From positions 4,698,530 through 4,762,529 of the forward strand of contig NZ_KB910518.1 of assembly GCF_000374185.1 (NCBI RefSeq): a DNA stretch of 64,000 nt, written 5' to 3'. The position numbers were made by a program, and so were the translations under genes. The notes under the pieces were generated by a model. The model did not search any database. It was given only the letters and a program-made list of their open reading frames with translations, and had not been told where the DNA came from. Positions 1 through 8,542 of the stretch are shown here, piece by piece (the first letter of the stretch is position 1; each line of letters starts with the position of its first letter). This DNA is from Paenibacillus sp. HW567 (GTDB lineage: Bacteria > Bacillota > Bacilli > Paenibacillales > Paenibacillaceae).

Positions 1-2013
1 AATGGAATAGTTAAGACTTGAAGCAAGCTCTGTATAAAATCCCTTGAAATATTTCTCCATCGCTTGCACAGATAAGATTTGCCCTCCATGCGAGGAAGGA
101 TCACGATTTAGATCTACTAGAATTTTTCTGGAAATCTCTTTGCCTATCCTGATTTCCTTCAGATGCTTCAGATTCTCTTCCACATGATTAATTACAAATA
201 CCTGACGTATCTGAGCTTCACCATGCCGATTGCATCTGCCCGCCGCCTGAGCTATGGAATCAAGTCCTGCTAACGAACGGATCACACACTGGAAGCTGAC
301 ATCAACCCCCGCTTCGATAAGCTGCGTACTGATGCATATAACCTGTTTTTTATCCTCCAGAAGCTTCTTCACTTCTTGCAATATCTGATTACGGTGTGCC
401 GCACACATAGATGTACTTAAATGATAGACCGGAGTAGACGGGATTTGCTCTTTTAGACTTTTATATAATGCTTTCACAACAGATTTGGTATTTAATATGA
501 CCAGTACACTATTCACTTCCTGCATCTGAGACAGGATAAAATCCGCCAGCTTGCCGTTATCAAATTGTTCAACCGTTGCCCGGTCAACGATCTCCACCCG
601 CTTAAAAGCCTCAATGACATGATCCAGATCATGAATCATTTCAGCTTCCGATTCAATCTCCAGTCTATTTCGCACGTAATCCAATTCAGGTTGTGTTGCC
701 GTACAAAGTACAATACTTGATTCAGCATAAGTCTTGAGAAAATTCAGCGCTTGATTAAATAAAGACACGCATCTGACCGGAACCTTCTGCACTTCATCAA
801 AGATAATGACCGACTCGCTTAAATTATGAAGTCTGCGGATATTACGGCTTCCGTCTGCGTAGAACACATTCAAGAACTGCACCATCGTTGTAAAAATAAT
901 CGGGGCGTCCCAGTTATCCTTGGCTAGCTTTATCTTTTGACGCAGATTTGGCACTCCCTCTTCGTATTCATCGTCCTCGTTCTCTGCCTCAACCACATTC
1001 GAATGATGTTCCAGAATATGTACTTTATCCTGGAGAATTGTGCGTACTTCATTAGCATTCTGCTCAATGATCGTAGTGTAAGGGACAACATAAATGATAT
1101 GTTTTTTCTCTTTCAGCAGAGCATGCTTCAGGGCGTATCTCAAACTCGCTAATGTCTTGCCCCCGCCAGTGGGTATGGACAGGGTGTAAATCCCGGATGG
1201 CTTATATGCAAATTGCTCACATTGATCCGACATTTCCTTCCTTAACAGATTAATAGGAGAATGAGCATTTTCATGTTCTTGGAAGGAATCGACCTTGGCC
1301 ATCAGTCTTTCATAATAAAGAGTAAATAACTCCTGGTGATTCACAGTCTCATCCGGCTGATTTTCTTCAAAACAACGGGTGTTGGTCCGGTCAGCATCCA
1401 CCAGAGCACTAAAAATATATTTCGTCAGAAACATTAATTTTAGTTCCTTGGTTGTTGAAAAATCTACGCTGAAGAATTGTTCCAGCTCCGTTGCAGCCTC
1501 GTCTACGTATTGTTGAAATTCAGCTTCTCCCATCACGAGTTGATAGAAGCTGCTCTTGGATCGTTCAAATTCTTCAAGATGTTTGTCCCGAACACGGTGT
1601 AAATAATTCGATTCAGAATCTGGATTCAGAAAATCCTGGAGATACGAATGATGTGAGATAATCGCATTACCTACAACTTCGGCCAGAATCATTTTATACA
1701 TATGATCCTCTTTGTTGGAGAGGTCTTTCGGGAGATTGTGAAATTGTTCGAACAAAAGCTTCCCACCCGCAGTTGAATGATCTACGCTGCCTCTTTTTGG
1801 TGGTGCCTCAGGATGGTAAACGGCTTGCATTATGTAATTTCTGAATTCTTCTGTATACTTGCCCAGGTCATGAAGCATCCCAGCGAGTCCCGCAATATGG
1901 CTAATCCTTAGCTTTTTACCATACCTTTCCGCTAGGAATCGTACCTCCAGTAGATGCTCAGCAACAGGCTGCACTTTTTTATCACTATCCCTAATGTGAG
2001 CAATGTACTCCAT
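1..2013 (-). CDS. cas3: CRISPR-associated helicase/nuclease Cas3 (type I-C), 3' end outside window
   Basis: The nuclease-helicase recruited by Cascade to unwind and degrade target DNA. The reading frame is open from an ATG at 2013, preceded by GAGGAGGAGAG, to the first base of the window (671 codons). I see an N-terminal HD nuclease domain with HDLGKY (about residues 48-53), a DHS at 78-80 and SHHS near 120. The helicase core has Walker A PTGGGKT (about 280), a DEVQ Walker B (about 403) and the QAAGRCNRHG motif VI (about 590). The C-terminal accessory domain lies off the window. Type I-C is inferred from the adjacent repeats, whose minus-strand form ends in GGATTGAAAT, and from the fact that Cas3 begins the operon. 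cas5, cas8c, cas7, cas4, cas1 and cas2 would be expected further left but cannot be seen. The gene looks intact in what is visible. Confidence 0.95.
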   Translation of the reverse strand, partial: MEYIAHIRDSDKKVQPVAEHLLEVRFLAERYGKKLRISHIAGLAGMLHDLGKYTEEFRNYIMQAVYHPEAPPKRGSVDHSTAGGKLLFEQFHNLPKDLSNKEDHMYKMILAEVVGNAIISHHSYLQDFLNPDSESNYLHRVRDKHLEEFERSKSSFYQLVMGEAEFQQYVDEAATELEQFFSVDFSTTKELKLMFLTKYIFSALVDADRTNTRCFEENQPDETVNHQELFTLYYERLMAKVDSFQEHENAHSPINLLRKEMSDQCEQFAYKPSGIYTLSIPTGGGKTLASLRYALKHALLKEKKHIIYVVPYTTIIEQNANEVRTILQDKVHILEHHSNVVEAENEDDEYEEGVPNLRQKIKLAKDNWDAPIIFTTMVQFLNVFYADGSRNIRRLHNLSESVIIFDEVQKVPVRCVSLFNQALNFLKTYAESSIVLCTATQPELDYVRNRLEIESEAEMIHDLDHVIEAFKRVEIVDRATVEQFDNGKLADFILSQMQEVNSVLVILNTKSVVKALYKSLKEQIPSTPVYHLSTSMCAAHRNQILQEVKKLLEDKKQVICISTQLIEAGVDVSFQCVIRSLAGLDSIAQAAGRCNRHGEAQIRQVFVINHVEENLKHLKEIRIGKEISRKILVDLNRDPSSHGGQILSVQAMEKYFKGFYTELASSLNYSI

Positions 2014-2186
2014 TCCTCTCCTCCTCTAGAAAATGCATTCTTCTGAAGCATAGGTAATAAGTAGCAAATAAAAATATTCCATATAAGGGGGACATCTCCT
2101 TCTCCATAATAACAGTTATTTATGGAAAAACGACACTATTCGGAGAATATTCAAACATAATTTTACAAATTTCGTCCAACCCCGCA

Positions 2187-2233
2187 AACGTCAATAGCCC
2201 ACTTCTTGTTAGTAAGATGTGGGCTATGACGTT
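2187..2233. other. Long hairpin between array 1 and cas3
   Basis: AACGTCA-ATAGCCCAC pairs with GTGGGCTATGACGTT (15 bp with one bulged A), loop about 16 nt. No T-run follows on either strand, so it is not a textbook terminator. It sits between the array 1 trailer and cas3 and could separate the array transcript from cas3. The rest of 2014-2312 is AT-rich, with no gene; the cas3 promoter must lie there but no convincing -35/-10 pair was found. Confidence 0.5.
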
Positions 2234-2312
2234 TAGATGGGTGAAGATGCAAATTCATTTCACGTTCTAAAGGAGGAACGGCTTAAAGTAAGATTACCAA
2301 TGACGCGTTAGG

Positions 2313-3003
2313 ATTTCCAATCTACGCTCGCGCCATTGGGAGTGACTAGAGAACTTGCTGTCTATTTTTGCGTAGATACGCTCCCACGTAGTGAGCACAC
2401 GTAGGGAGCTTAACCAATAGAGAGGATGAAGGATTCCAATCCACCCTCCCGCATAGGGAGCGACTGAAGCTGCAGAAACCGAGCGAGAATTGCTGTTTAA
2501 TTTCAATCCACGCTCCCGCATAGGGAGCGACGACTCCATTAAGCGCGTAGTGCACAAGATGGAAGAATTTCAATCCACGCTCCCGCATAGGGAGCGACAC
2601 TTTCCCCCACTTGGAACTTGATCATGTGTTAATCATTTCAATCCACGCTCCCGCATAGGGAGCGACCAACCTTAAGCTCTACAAATATGATTGGACTTGG
2701 GAATTTCAATCCACGCTCCCGCATAGGGAGCGACTAAATAGACGAAGGCAATAACCAAAATCGCAATTATTTCAATCCACGCTCCCGCATAGGGAGCGAC
2801 GTGCAGCTTGTCGAACAACAATTGCTTCCGGTTGTTATTTCAATCCACGCTCCCGCATAGGGAGCGACCGGTCAGCGTGCCAAACTCGGAGCCCACCCCA
2901 GTATTTCAATCCACGCTCCCGCATAGGGAGCGACCTGCGCTTGCGTCTGCGATAGGTTGCTTCGGATATGTATTTCAATCCACGCTCCCGCATAGGGAGC
3001 GAC
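2313..3003 (-). CRISPR. CRISPR array 1 (type I-C)
   Basis: Nine good 32-bp repeats start at 2433, 2500, 2567, 2635, 2703, 2769, 2837, 2903 and 2972, with 34-37 bp spacers. Two degenerate repeats extend the left end (2313-2346 and about 2366-2398). On the minus strand the repeat begins GTCGCTCCC, has a 7-bp stem CGCTCCC/GGGAGCG around a TATGC loop and ends TGGATTGAAAT, which is the type I-C pattern. Decay is at the left and the conserved leader at the right, so transcription and spacer age run right to left. The repeat at 2433 carries a stem change (CCCTCCC). Short reading frames inside it with SQSTLPHRERP- or VAPYAGAWIE-like peptides are translations of the repeat and not genes. Confidence 0.97.
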
Positions 3004-3260
3004 AGCGATTTTCAACTAAAAAAAGGATGAAAACCCTTATAACAAGCAAGAAAAAAGCTTATAGCTTAAATGAATAGATAAACTCGCTTGATTTTTATAC
3101 AAATAATGTAATAAATCTGGTGCGGAGGACCCGGGGATTTCATGGGCGCTATACATTCGCACCAGACGTTAACGATAGTCTATGTCCAAAAATCTCTTCT
3201 TGGCCTCCAAATGTTGGTACATCATTTATTGTACGTCATTACGCATCAAGCAAGAAGTAC
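3004..3260 (-). promoter_or_regulatory. CRISPR leader 1
   Basis: AT-rich leader abutting the newest repeat of array 1. It shares blocks with the leaders of arrays 2 and 3: the repeat-proximal AACTAAAAAAAGGAT segment, ACAAATAATGTAA, and a block around ACCCGGGGATTT flanked by GGTGCG/CGCACC inverted repeats (3120-3170). Similarity to leader 3 continues to about 3260. Known role of type I-C leaders: array promoter and guide for spacer integration at the first repeat. Confidence 0.85.
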
Positions 3261-3420
3261 TTTCTACTAACAACAGCTTCATTCCCCAAACTTCATGATG
3301 TATACATAATTACAAAGGGAAGCTGATGCCCGGTTAACGTGATTTGCAAAATCAATATTTTTGTCTCCATTTTGGCTATGTATCCCTATTCATAGGAAAA
3401 GGTGCTGGTAGGTAGATGTG

Positions 3421-3923
3421 TCATTGATGCACCTTTGTGATTCCTTGCACCCTCTCTGCTTTTTCTATAGCTTCAATCAAAGTTAGATTAGGATTCTCAT
3501 TTCTGAAATTTATGGCTAGCTCAGCCGAGCCTCCAGCTTATGCCCACTCCCAATAGTCCAACGTATCTACATTTTCCAAATAAAATCTGGAAAGAGCTTC
3601 AATCGGATTTATATTGTACATATGCTGAAAAGCTGAAATTGGTTAAATCACACTGATGTATTTAAATGATTTTCGATTTCTCTTATGGTAATATCCGGGT
3701 TATACAGCGCTGTATCTATGATTGATGTCCACGGCGGATATTCCCCCCATTATAAAACTTTTATCGCATCTGTAACATGACAACCAATGGTTTGCCATTT
3801 ACGTCCGAACGCATCAGTAAGATGATTGCATTCTGTGATTCATCTAACTCTAGCCAGACCAAGTTTTTTTAGTGATATCAAGAATAGCTTGGGTGCTAAG
3901 TTTGGGGGGCGGGATTTGGACAT
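3421..3923 (-). pseudogene. Decayed gene of unknown family
   Basis: A good ribosome binding site (GGAGGAAGCCAC before ATG at 3923) is followed by coding-like sequence split over frames. One piece reads VWLELDESQNAIILLMRS. Another reads PPWTSIIDTALYNPDITIRE. The last reads NPIEALSRFYLENVDTLDYW and continues, past an in-frame TAA (about 3540), with AGGSAELAINFRNENPNLTL to a stop at 3421. The residue composition is natural and the pieces are collinear, so this is a broken gene of about 160 codons and not random sequence. I do not recognise the family. The flanking stretches 3261-3420 and 3924-3996 hold nothing else I can support. Confidence 0.55.
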
Positions 3924-3996
3924 GTGGCTTCCTCCGTTGTCTACTCTCAAGGATATTTATAAAGTGTAACTAATTCCGAATCGCCGGAGGATCAAA

Positions 3997-4230
3997 ATGG
4001 ACTTTAACGAATACACACTTCACTGCAAACTAGACAATATTTTAAAAGAGCACGGTATATCTGTATTAAAATTATCCAAAGAGATCGGACACCGAAGAAC
4101 TACAATTATGGAACTAATGCATAACACTACTATGGAAAAGAAGAAAATTTCAGCGGCGTTGATAATGAAGTTATGTCTTTACTTTGATCTCAGTCATAAC
4201 GATTTATTTGAAGTACGTCGCAAAGTATAA
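3997..4230 (+). CDS. Small HTH (Cro/C1-type) DNA-binding protein
   Basis: 77 residues, ATG preceded by GCCGGAGGATCAAA. Residues 10-70 have the five-helix XRE pattern: LDNILKEHGISVLKLSKEIG (helices 1-2), RRTTIMELMHN in the recognition position, and a C-terminal ALIMKLCLYFDLSHNDLFEV typical of the YozG/HTH_26 group. The whole protein is one DNA-binding domain with no effector part, so it is probably a small repressor or activator. It stands alone between arrays 1 and 2 with its own terminator, and its target is unknown. Whether it affects the CRISPR genes cannot be told from sequence. Confidence 0.8.
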   Translation: MDFNEYTLHCKLDNILKEHGISVLKLSKEIGHRRTTIMELMHNTTMEKKKISAALIMKLCLYFDLSHNDLFEVRRKV

Positions 4231-4242
4231 GCAGGGATAGAT

Positions 4243-4286
4243 AAAAAGCACCGAACTTCTCGATGGGCGAAAGTACGGTGCTTTTT
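4243..4286 (+). terminator. Rho-independent terminator after the small HTH gene
   Basis: AAAAAGCACCG pairs with CGGTGCTTTTT around a 22-nt loop, beginning 12 bp after the stop codon at 4230. It has T-runs on both strands, so it may act in both directions. Confidence 0.85.
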
Positions 4287-4340
4287 GTAGTATGGACTGT
4301 TTGGCTAAAGTTACTATATAGCAATGCTTGAAAGTATGAG

Positions 4341-4372
4341 TTACATCCCCATGCTCCCGCATAGGGAGCGAC
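4341..4372 (-). repeat. Solitary CRISPR repeat remnant
   Basis: The 3' two thirds (ATGCTCCCGCATAGGGAGCG plus AC) match the array 1 repeat with its stem and loop intact. The first ten bases (TTACATCCCC) are degraded. No second repeat or leader is adjacent. It lies at the 3' end of the small protein gene at 4385, and looks like a relic of a lost array or an ectopic repeat. Confidence 0.8.
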
Positions 4373-4384
4373 CATTAAATCAGG

Positions 4385-4678
4385 TCAAATGAAGAACGGA
4401 AGCAAGAACAACCCGGTAACTGCACCAAATGGTATGCGTCTTGGAAAAAAGCGGCGGCGTGGAAAAAACCCTGGAAAAAAGCCAAATTGTCTATACGTAG
4501 CTTCTCTGGCGGGCATTCCGTTCATTTGTCCAATCATTTCGTTCGTGGGAATAGCAAGCGTAATGTAGTCCTGATCAACATGAGCAATAAACCCATCGTG
4601 AGATTGACCATCAGTTGTTGTTACACCAACGTATTTATTCATACAGTTCCATGCGACTTGTTGATAATTCGTTTCCAT
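4385..4678 (-). CDS. Small beta-rich protein with aromatic/arginine-rich tail (unknown function)
   Basis: 97 residues from the ATG at 4678, chosen because AAGGAGG lies 12 nt upstream; an upstream alternative would start at 4714. Residues 12-45 (NKYVGVTTTDGQSHDGFIAH then VDQDYITLAIP) have the alternating pattern of an SH3/LSm-like small barrel. The tail is dominated by Phe, Arg, Pro and Gly (FGFFPGFFPRRRFFPRR) and ends in a hydrophobic GLFLLPFF. Similar small proteins with Arg/Phe/Tyr-rich tails occur in spore-formers, sometimes as spore-coat-associated proteins; that link is inference. It could equally be membrane- or nucleic-acid-associated. It is a single gene flanked by CRISPR repeat relics on its left and, further right, at 4921. 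Confidence 0.6.
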   Translation of the reverse strand: METNYQQVAWNCMNKYVGVTTTDGQSHDGFIAHVDQDYITLAIPTNEMIGQMNGMPAREATYRQFGFFPGFFPRRRFFPRRIPFGAVTGLFLLPFFI

Positions 4679-4920
4679 GAATATGGATAACCTCCTTGAA
4701 TAATATCTCGACAACAGTCTATGGACTACAACCTAGATCAAGCACGGCATATGCCTATAGCTCAAAAATTTTCATGATAAATTAAGTGCTTGTTAAGGAG
4801 GGATAAATGATGGGGAACGTAATTACGCTTGTCTTGAAATTTTTGTCATTAACGTGGGCGGATACATCGGGGAAAGCCCCCTTTCCCCTGTACCCTATAA
4901 AGAATCTGATAAGCGTTGCA

Positions 4921-4946
4921 GCTCCCGCAGGGAGAGCGACAGCGAT
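4921..4946 (-). repeat. Possible CRISPR repeat/leader junction remnant
   Basis: GCTCCCGCAGGGAGAGCGAC resembles the stem-loop of the repeat with a shortened loop, and is followed by AGCGAT, the same bases that start leaders 1 and 2. The match is short and could be chance. It lies just past the end of the MFS gene. Confidence 0.4.
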
Positions 4947-4970
4947 ACATAACTTTTTACTTTCCAGATT

Positions 4971-6143
4971 TCATGCATCAGCTCTCTTGTATCCAATAAA
5001 AATGAGTAACGCCATGAGAACTACACAGGCCGCCAATACATAAATCGTTGAATAGCCATAATGGAGCGCAACTGCCCCCCACAGAATTGAACCCAGGCCA
5101 TACCCTAAATCAAGCCCGGCATAATACATAGCGTTGGCTCTGCCTCGGGATGACTGGGCGACACCCGAAATAATACGTACATTGAGCAAGGGGAGCAGAA
5201 TACCAACAACGATTCCGCTGATAAAGCCTATAAGGATAAAAATAAGGTTCGATGAAAGAAACGCCGTAGCCAGCAGACATCCGGAGAAGCTGAACAAACT
5301 GATAAAAATCACTCTGTTGCTGCCCATTTTATCGACCACCCGGCTGGCAAACAGTCTGGACAAAAGCATCCCGATTGCATTGGCAGTAAAGAATAGCCCA
5401 ACTTGGCTAAATCCCAGACTAATGCCATAAAGTGCTGCGAAAGATATATATACACTTTGCCCGGATGACACCAGAAACAGCAGCAGGACAGAAATCATTA
5501 GGCTTAGGGTAAAAGTCTTTTCGGGTAGCTTGTTCTCAGCAGGTATTCCTTCTTTTGATATTCGACCATCCGGCTTTACATAAGGCAGGCTGAAGGAACC
5601 TGTCAGGGTAAGAGCTGATACAGCGAGACATAGGATGAACAACGAGGAAAATTGCTGATAGCTCTCCCCTACAACCATTAAAGCAATAGACGGCCCTAAT
5701 GCAGCAGTAATAGTAGCCACAACGCCTGAGTACCCAATTCCCTCCAATAAGCGGCTCTCGGGGATAATGTCTGTGATAACCGTGGCAATAGCCGTGGATG
5801 TGATTCCAAAAGCAACCCCATCTATAGCTCTGAGCACAAGCAAAGGAACAATCTGGTCTGTCAGGCAATAGCCGATCGCTACAGCGATGGTCAGGCCGAG
5901 TCCGGTGATCAGCACTTTTTTTCGACCGATGGTATCCAGCATTTTGCCGACAAATAGCCGGACTGCCAGAGCAGCGAGTGTGAAGACTCCGGTCATTAAC
6001 CCGGTATACGCATCAGACGAGGTGATTTGCTTAGAATAAATTGATAATGTCGACATTAGAAAATTACGGTTTAAGTTAATGCCGATTGAAGTGACTAATG
6101 CTATAATATAGGCTTTTGTCCACAACTGTTGTTTATGCTCCAT
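4971..6143 (-). CDS. MFS transporter (12 TM, drug/sugar-efflux type)
   Basis: 390 residues, ATG with GAGATGGAAGCTT upstream. There are twelve hydrophobic segments in two halves. The loop 2-3 signature is present as GKMLDTIGRKKVL (about 66-78), with a related SRVVDKMGSNRVI in the second half. The N-terminal half has the motif C-like GPSIALMV stretch. The overall pattern is that of DHA1-type exporters (YfkF/sugar-efflux related), which move small molecules out of the cell using the proton gradient. No neighbouring gene points to a substrate. It is transcribed alone, between arrays 1 and 2. Substrate unknown; family call confident. Confidence 0.85.
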   Translation of the reverse strand: MEHKQQLWTKAYIIALVTSIGINLNRNFLMSTLSIYSKQITSSDAYTGLMTGVFTLAALAVRLFVGKMLDTIGRKKVLITGLGLTIAVAIGYCLTDQIVPLLVLRAIDGVAFGITSTAIATVITDIIPESRLLEGIGYSGVVATITAALGPSIALMVVGESYQQFSSLFILCLAVSALTLTGSFSLPYVKPDGRISKEGIPAENKLPEKTFTLSLMISVLLLFLVSSGQSVYISFAALYGISLGFSQVGLFFTANAIGMLLSRLFASRVVDKMGSNRVIFISLFSFSGCLLATAFLSSNLIFILIGFISGIVVGILLPLLNVRIISGVAQSSRGRANAMYYAGLDLGYGLGSILWGAVALHYGYSTIYVLAACVVLMALLIFIGYKRADA

Positions 6144-6248
6144 AAGCTTCCATCTCTTTTCCTTAGCAGTCTATATTCTTATGTAAATAGAAGACCCACT
6201 CGTAATCCTCAATTGAATTATGTTAGCACATCCTGGTTATTGGCTCCA

Positions 6249-6274
6249 AGAAAAAAACACCCTAAAGGGTGTTC
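6249..6274 (-). terminator. Terminator downstream of CRISPR array 2
   Basis: On the minus strand AACACCCT-TT-AGGGTGTT is followed by a T-run (TTTTTTTCTT). It lies about 100 bp past the last repeat of array 2 in the array's direction of transcription and upstream of the MFS gene, so it probably ends the pre-crRNA. Confidence 0.85.
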
Positions 6275-6373
6275 TGACCAAGATTCCAGTACAAAACGGA
6301 CAAAACCCGAGAATTCTCATGTTGTAAGATCATGCCACACTTGGATAGGTACAGGGGGGGCTGTTTCATATTC

Positions 6374-7214
6374 TAAAAAATCCACGCTCCCGTATGGGGA
6401 GCGACGGAGTGGAAGTTATATCCCCCCCCCCCGCATATGATCCAATTTCAATCCACGCTCCCGTATGGGGAGCGACGTAGCCATCAGCCCCGCCTCCAAA
6501 TCTTGTCCAGATTTCAATCCACGCTCCCGTATGGGGAGCAACCAAATGACAGGTATCACCGACAAGATGATGCAGCAATTTCAATCCACGCTCCCGTATG
6601 GGGAGCGACCCATATAGAATGGAGTTGTCATCGCCATTCTTTGGATTTCAATCCACGCTCCCGTATGGGGAGCGACAACGAGAAAGGACGTGGTTACAAC
6701 GGCCCACATTTCTATTTCAATCCACGCTCCCGTATGGGGAGCGACAAGCCTTGCCATAAGGAGGTATGGGGCAAATGAGTATTTCAATCCACGCTCCCGT
6801 ATGGGGAGCGACGTCTCCACGTATGGTTTATTACTGGTGTACCAGTGAATTTCAATCCACGCTCCCGTATGGGGAGCGACTTACACACGGATCGTTGAAT
6901 ATTATTCACCAACATATTTCAATCCACGCTCCCGTATGGGGAGCGACGTCAGCATAGAGCTATCCAGCTATGTATGGGAACAATTTCAATCCACGCTCCC
7001 GTATGGGGAGCGACCAACCATTCGCAATGTAATATATAAATCTGGAGGTATTTCAATCCACGCTCCCGTATGGGGAGCGACGCGTCTCCCCCTAGCTCTT
7101 GCTGCGCATGTTTCGATTTCAATCCACGCTCCCGTATGGGGAGCGACGTGAGCGGACACAGAAAGAGTTGGAAGCTTCCAGAATTTCAATCCACGCTCCC
7201 GTATGGGGAGCGAC
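6374..7214 (-). CRISPR. CRISPR array 2 (type I-C)
   Basis: Thirteen 32-bp repeats start at 6374 (5' end degraded), 6445, 6511, 6578, 6645, 6714, 6781, 6849, 6916, 6983, 7050, 7116 and 7183, giving twelve spacers. Spacers are 34-37 bp, except the oldest (6406-6444), which is 39 bp and contains a run of eleven C. The repeat differs from array 1 only in the hairpin loop (CATAC on the minus strand). The repeat at 6511 has one stem-side change (GAGCAAC). The leader is at the right and the decayed repeat at the left. Confidence 0.98.
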
Positions 7215-7475
7215 AGCGATTTCCAACTAAAAAAAGGATTAAAACCTTTTTTTTATATTAAAAACTCACTCAAATCTTTGAACAATAAACCATCACGCTC
7301 AATTTTAATACAAATAATGTAATAAATCAGGTGCGAAGGACCCGGGGATTTTATGTGCGCTACACATTCGCACCACAAAGTTAAACAATTAACTTTATCC
7401 AGGTATCCTTATAAAAAGAGAATATCCAAGTGGTAGCTCACAGTCTATTTTACCGTATCCAGCAACAGGCTTTTT
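7215..7475 (-). promoter_or_regulatory. CRISPR leader 2
   Basis: Same architecture as leaders 1 and 3: AACTAAAAAAAGGAT next to the newest repeat, ACAAATAATGTAATAAATC, then GGTGCGAAGGACCCGGGGAT with TTCGCACC closing an 8-bp inverted repeat (about 7331-7375). Weaker similarity to leader 3 (CACAGTCTATTTTACC, TATCCAGCAACA) reaches about 7475. No gene lies between here and the phosphatase stop at 7516. Confidence 0.85.
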
Positions 7476-7515
7476 CTAATTATAACTATTTACTTTTAAA
7501 ATTTCACGCCTCCGA

Positions 7516-8076
7516 CTAGCTCTTCCACTCCCTCGTAACCTTTACCAACTCCATGCCCACAAATTTCAATCTGTAGATATCCGGCATCGTTGTAGATTGC
7601 CAGAACTCAAAGCCATACCGAGGATCAAAATAATTCATCATCAGCGTCATAATGTCACCGTGCGTGCCGATGGCCAGAGTGCTGCCTGCATACTTTTCCA
7701 ATAAAAGCTTCAGTTCTCGAGTTCCCCTTGCCTGGGCTTCTGAGCTGGACTCTCCGCCCTCAAAAGCACAAAAAAAATCCTCATATACGCACCGTTTGGC
7801 ATCGACAAAACTCATATCTGCTATATTTCCAATCCCGCGTTCCCGCAGATTTTCCAGAAGAACAATTTCTTTCTGCATCTCATCGGCCAAAGGCTGGAGG
7901 GTGTGGATGGCCCTTGCATAAGGGCTGGAGAACAACAGATTAATCGGCTTTTTGTGCAAAATGGACCTGATCCGTTCGGCATCCGCCTTCCCTTGTTCCG
8001 ACAGTCCTCTGGCCCGCTCCTGCCCCTCTGCATATGGCGATTCCGCATGGCGGATCAGGTAGATTATCGTCTTCAC
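7516..8076 (-). CDS. Histidine phosphatase (phosphoglycerate mutase-like)
   Basis: 186 residues from the GTG at 8076, chosen for GGAGGC 6 nt upstream; the frame extends further up but there it overlaps the Nudix remnant. The catalytic motif LIRHAES begins at residue 6, followed by RGLSEQGKADAERI and SSPYARAIHT. The second catalytic histidine is in GTHGD near residue 138. The family removes phosphate through a phosphohistidine intermediate from sugar phosphates, nucleotides or proteins; the substrate here is unknown. It has a clear paralogue in this window at 49544-50122, with which it shares the C-terminal PDIYR motif. It follows the broken Nudix gene in the same direction. Confidence 0.9.
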   Translation of the reverse strand: MKTIIYLIRHAESPYAEGQERARGLSEQGKADAERIRSILHKKPINLLFSSPYARAIHTLQPLADEMQKEIVLLENLRERGIGNIADMSFVDAKRCVYEDFFCAFEGGESSSEAQARGTRELKLLLEKYAGSTLAIGTHGDIMTLMMNYFDPRYGFEFWQSTTMPDIYRLKFVGMELVKVTREWKS

Positions 8077-8092
8077 TTTGTTGCCTCCGCAT

Positions 8093-8523
8093 TCAAAATC
8101 GTTTGTCCGGCGTACAAATACTCCTTGATAATCTTGCATCTAGCTCCCACAACGCTGTTTTATTACTATCCCATTTTAATAGGTGCATTGCCGTTTCAAA
8201 ATCTACCCAACGATACTCAGTATGTTCAGCCGAAAGCTGTATTTCATCATGGACATTTACTCCAAAGCAGTACTCCGGTATAACAAATATATCTGTCCGA
8301 TTCCTAAATGTTTCAAAATGAGTGATGGGAACCATAGCTAACGAATCTAATTTCAAAAAAATTACAATCCGGGTTGATTCCTGCTTCTTCAAAGGCTTCC
8401 CTTTTTGCAGCTTGAACAATGCTTTCGTTCCCTTCTCCTCCACCCGCGATCCATTGCCAGTAGCCTTCCCCTTCTCTTTTTAGGATGGAATATAACTAAC
8501 ACCTGAAACTCCGCTCTACCCAC
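8093..8523 (-). pseudogene. Nudix hydrolase gene with two frameshifts
   Basis: A GTG at 8523 with GAGGAGGGAATCTA upstream opens VGRAEFQVLVIFHPKK. One base later in frame the reading continues as GYWQWIAGGGEGNE and a full Nudix box ending REAFEEAGI (fits GX5EX7REUXEEXGU). A second shift then leads to LDSLAMVPITHFETF and TALWELDARL, ending at 8093. Both shifts fall in homopolymers: an A5 run near the start and A7 on the plus strand at 8355-8361. Removing one base at each restores a single frame of about 143 codons. It was therefore recently active, or it is intact and the assembly is wrong at two homopolymers. Nudix enzymes cleave nucleoside diphosphates linked to X. It overlaps nothing essential and precedes the phosphatase. 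Confidence 0.8.
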
Positions 8524-8542
8524 TAGATTCCCTCCTCATGCT

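Noticed and set aside
937..1152. 71-codon plus-strand frame inside cas3
   Set aside because: Antisense shadow of the cas3 helicase region.
2294..3077. Several 60-90-codon open frames over array 1
   Set aside because: They translate the CRISPR repeats (SQSTLPHRERP and VAPYAGAWIE patterns) and have no ribosome binding sites.
3120..3326. 68-codon plus-strand open frame in leader 1
   Set aside because: It overlaps the conserved leader, lacks a ribosome binding site, and its sequence conservation follows leader DNA and not codons.
6366..7261. Open frames over array 2 on both strands
   Set aside because: Repeat-derived translations of the type I-C repeat; not genes.
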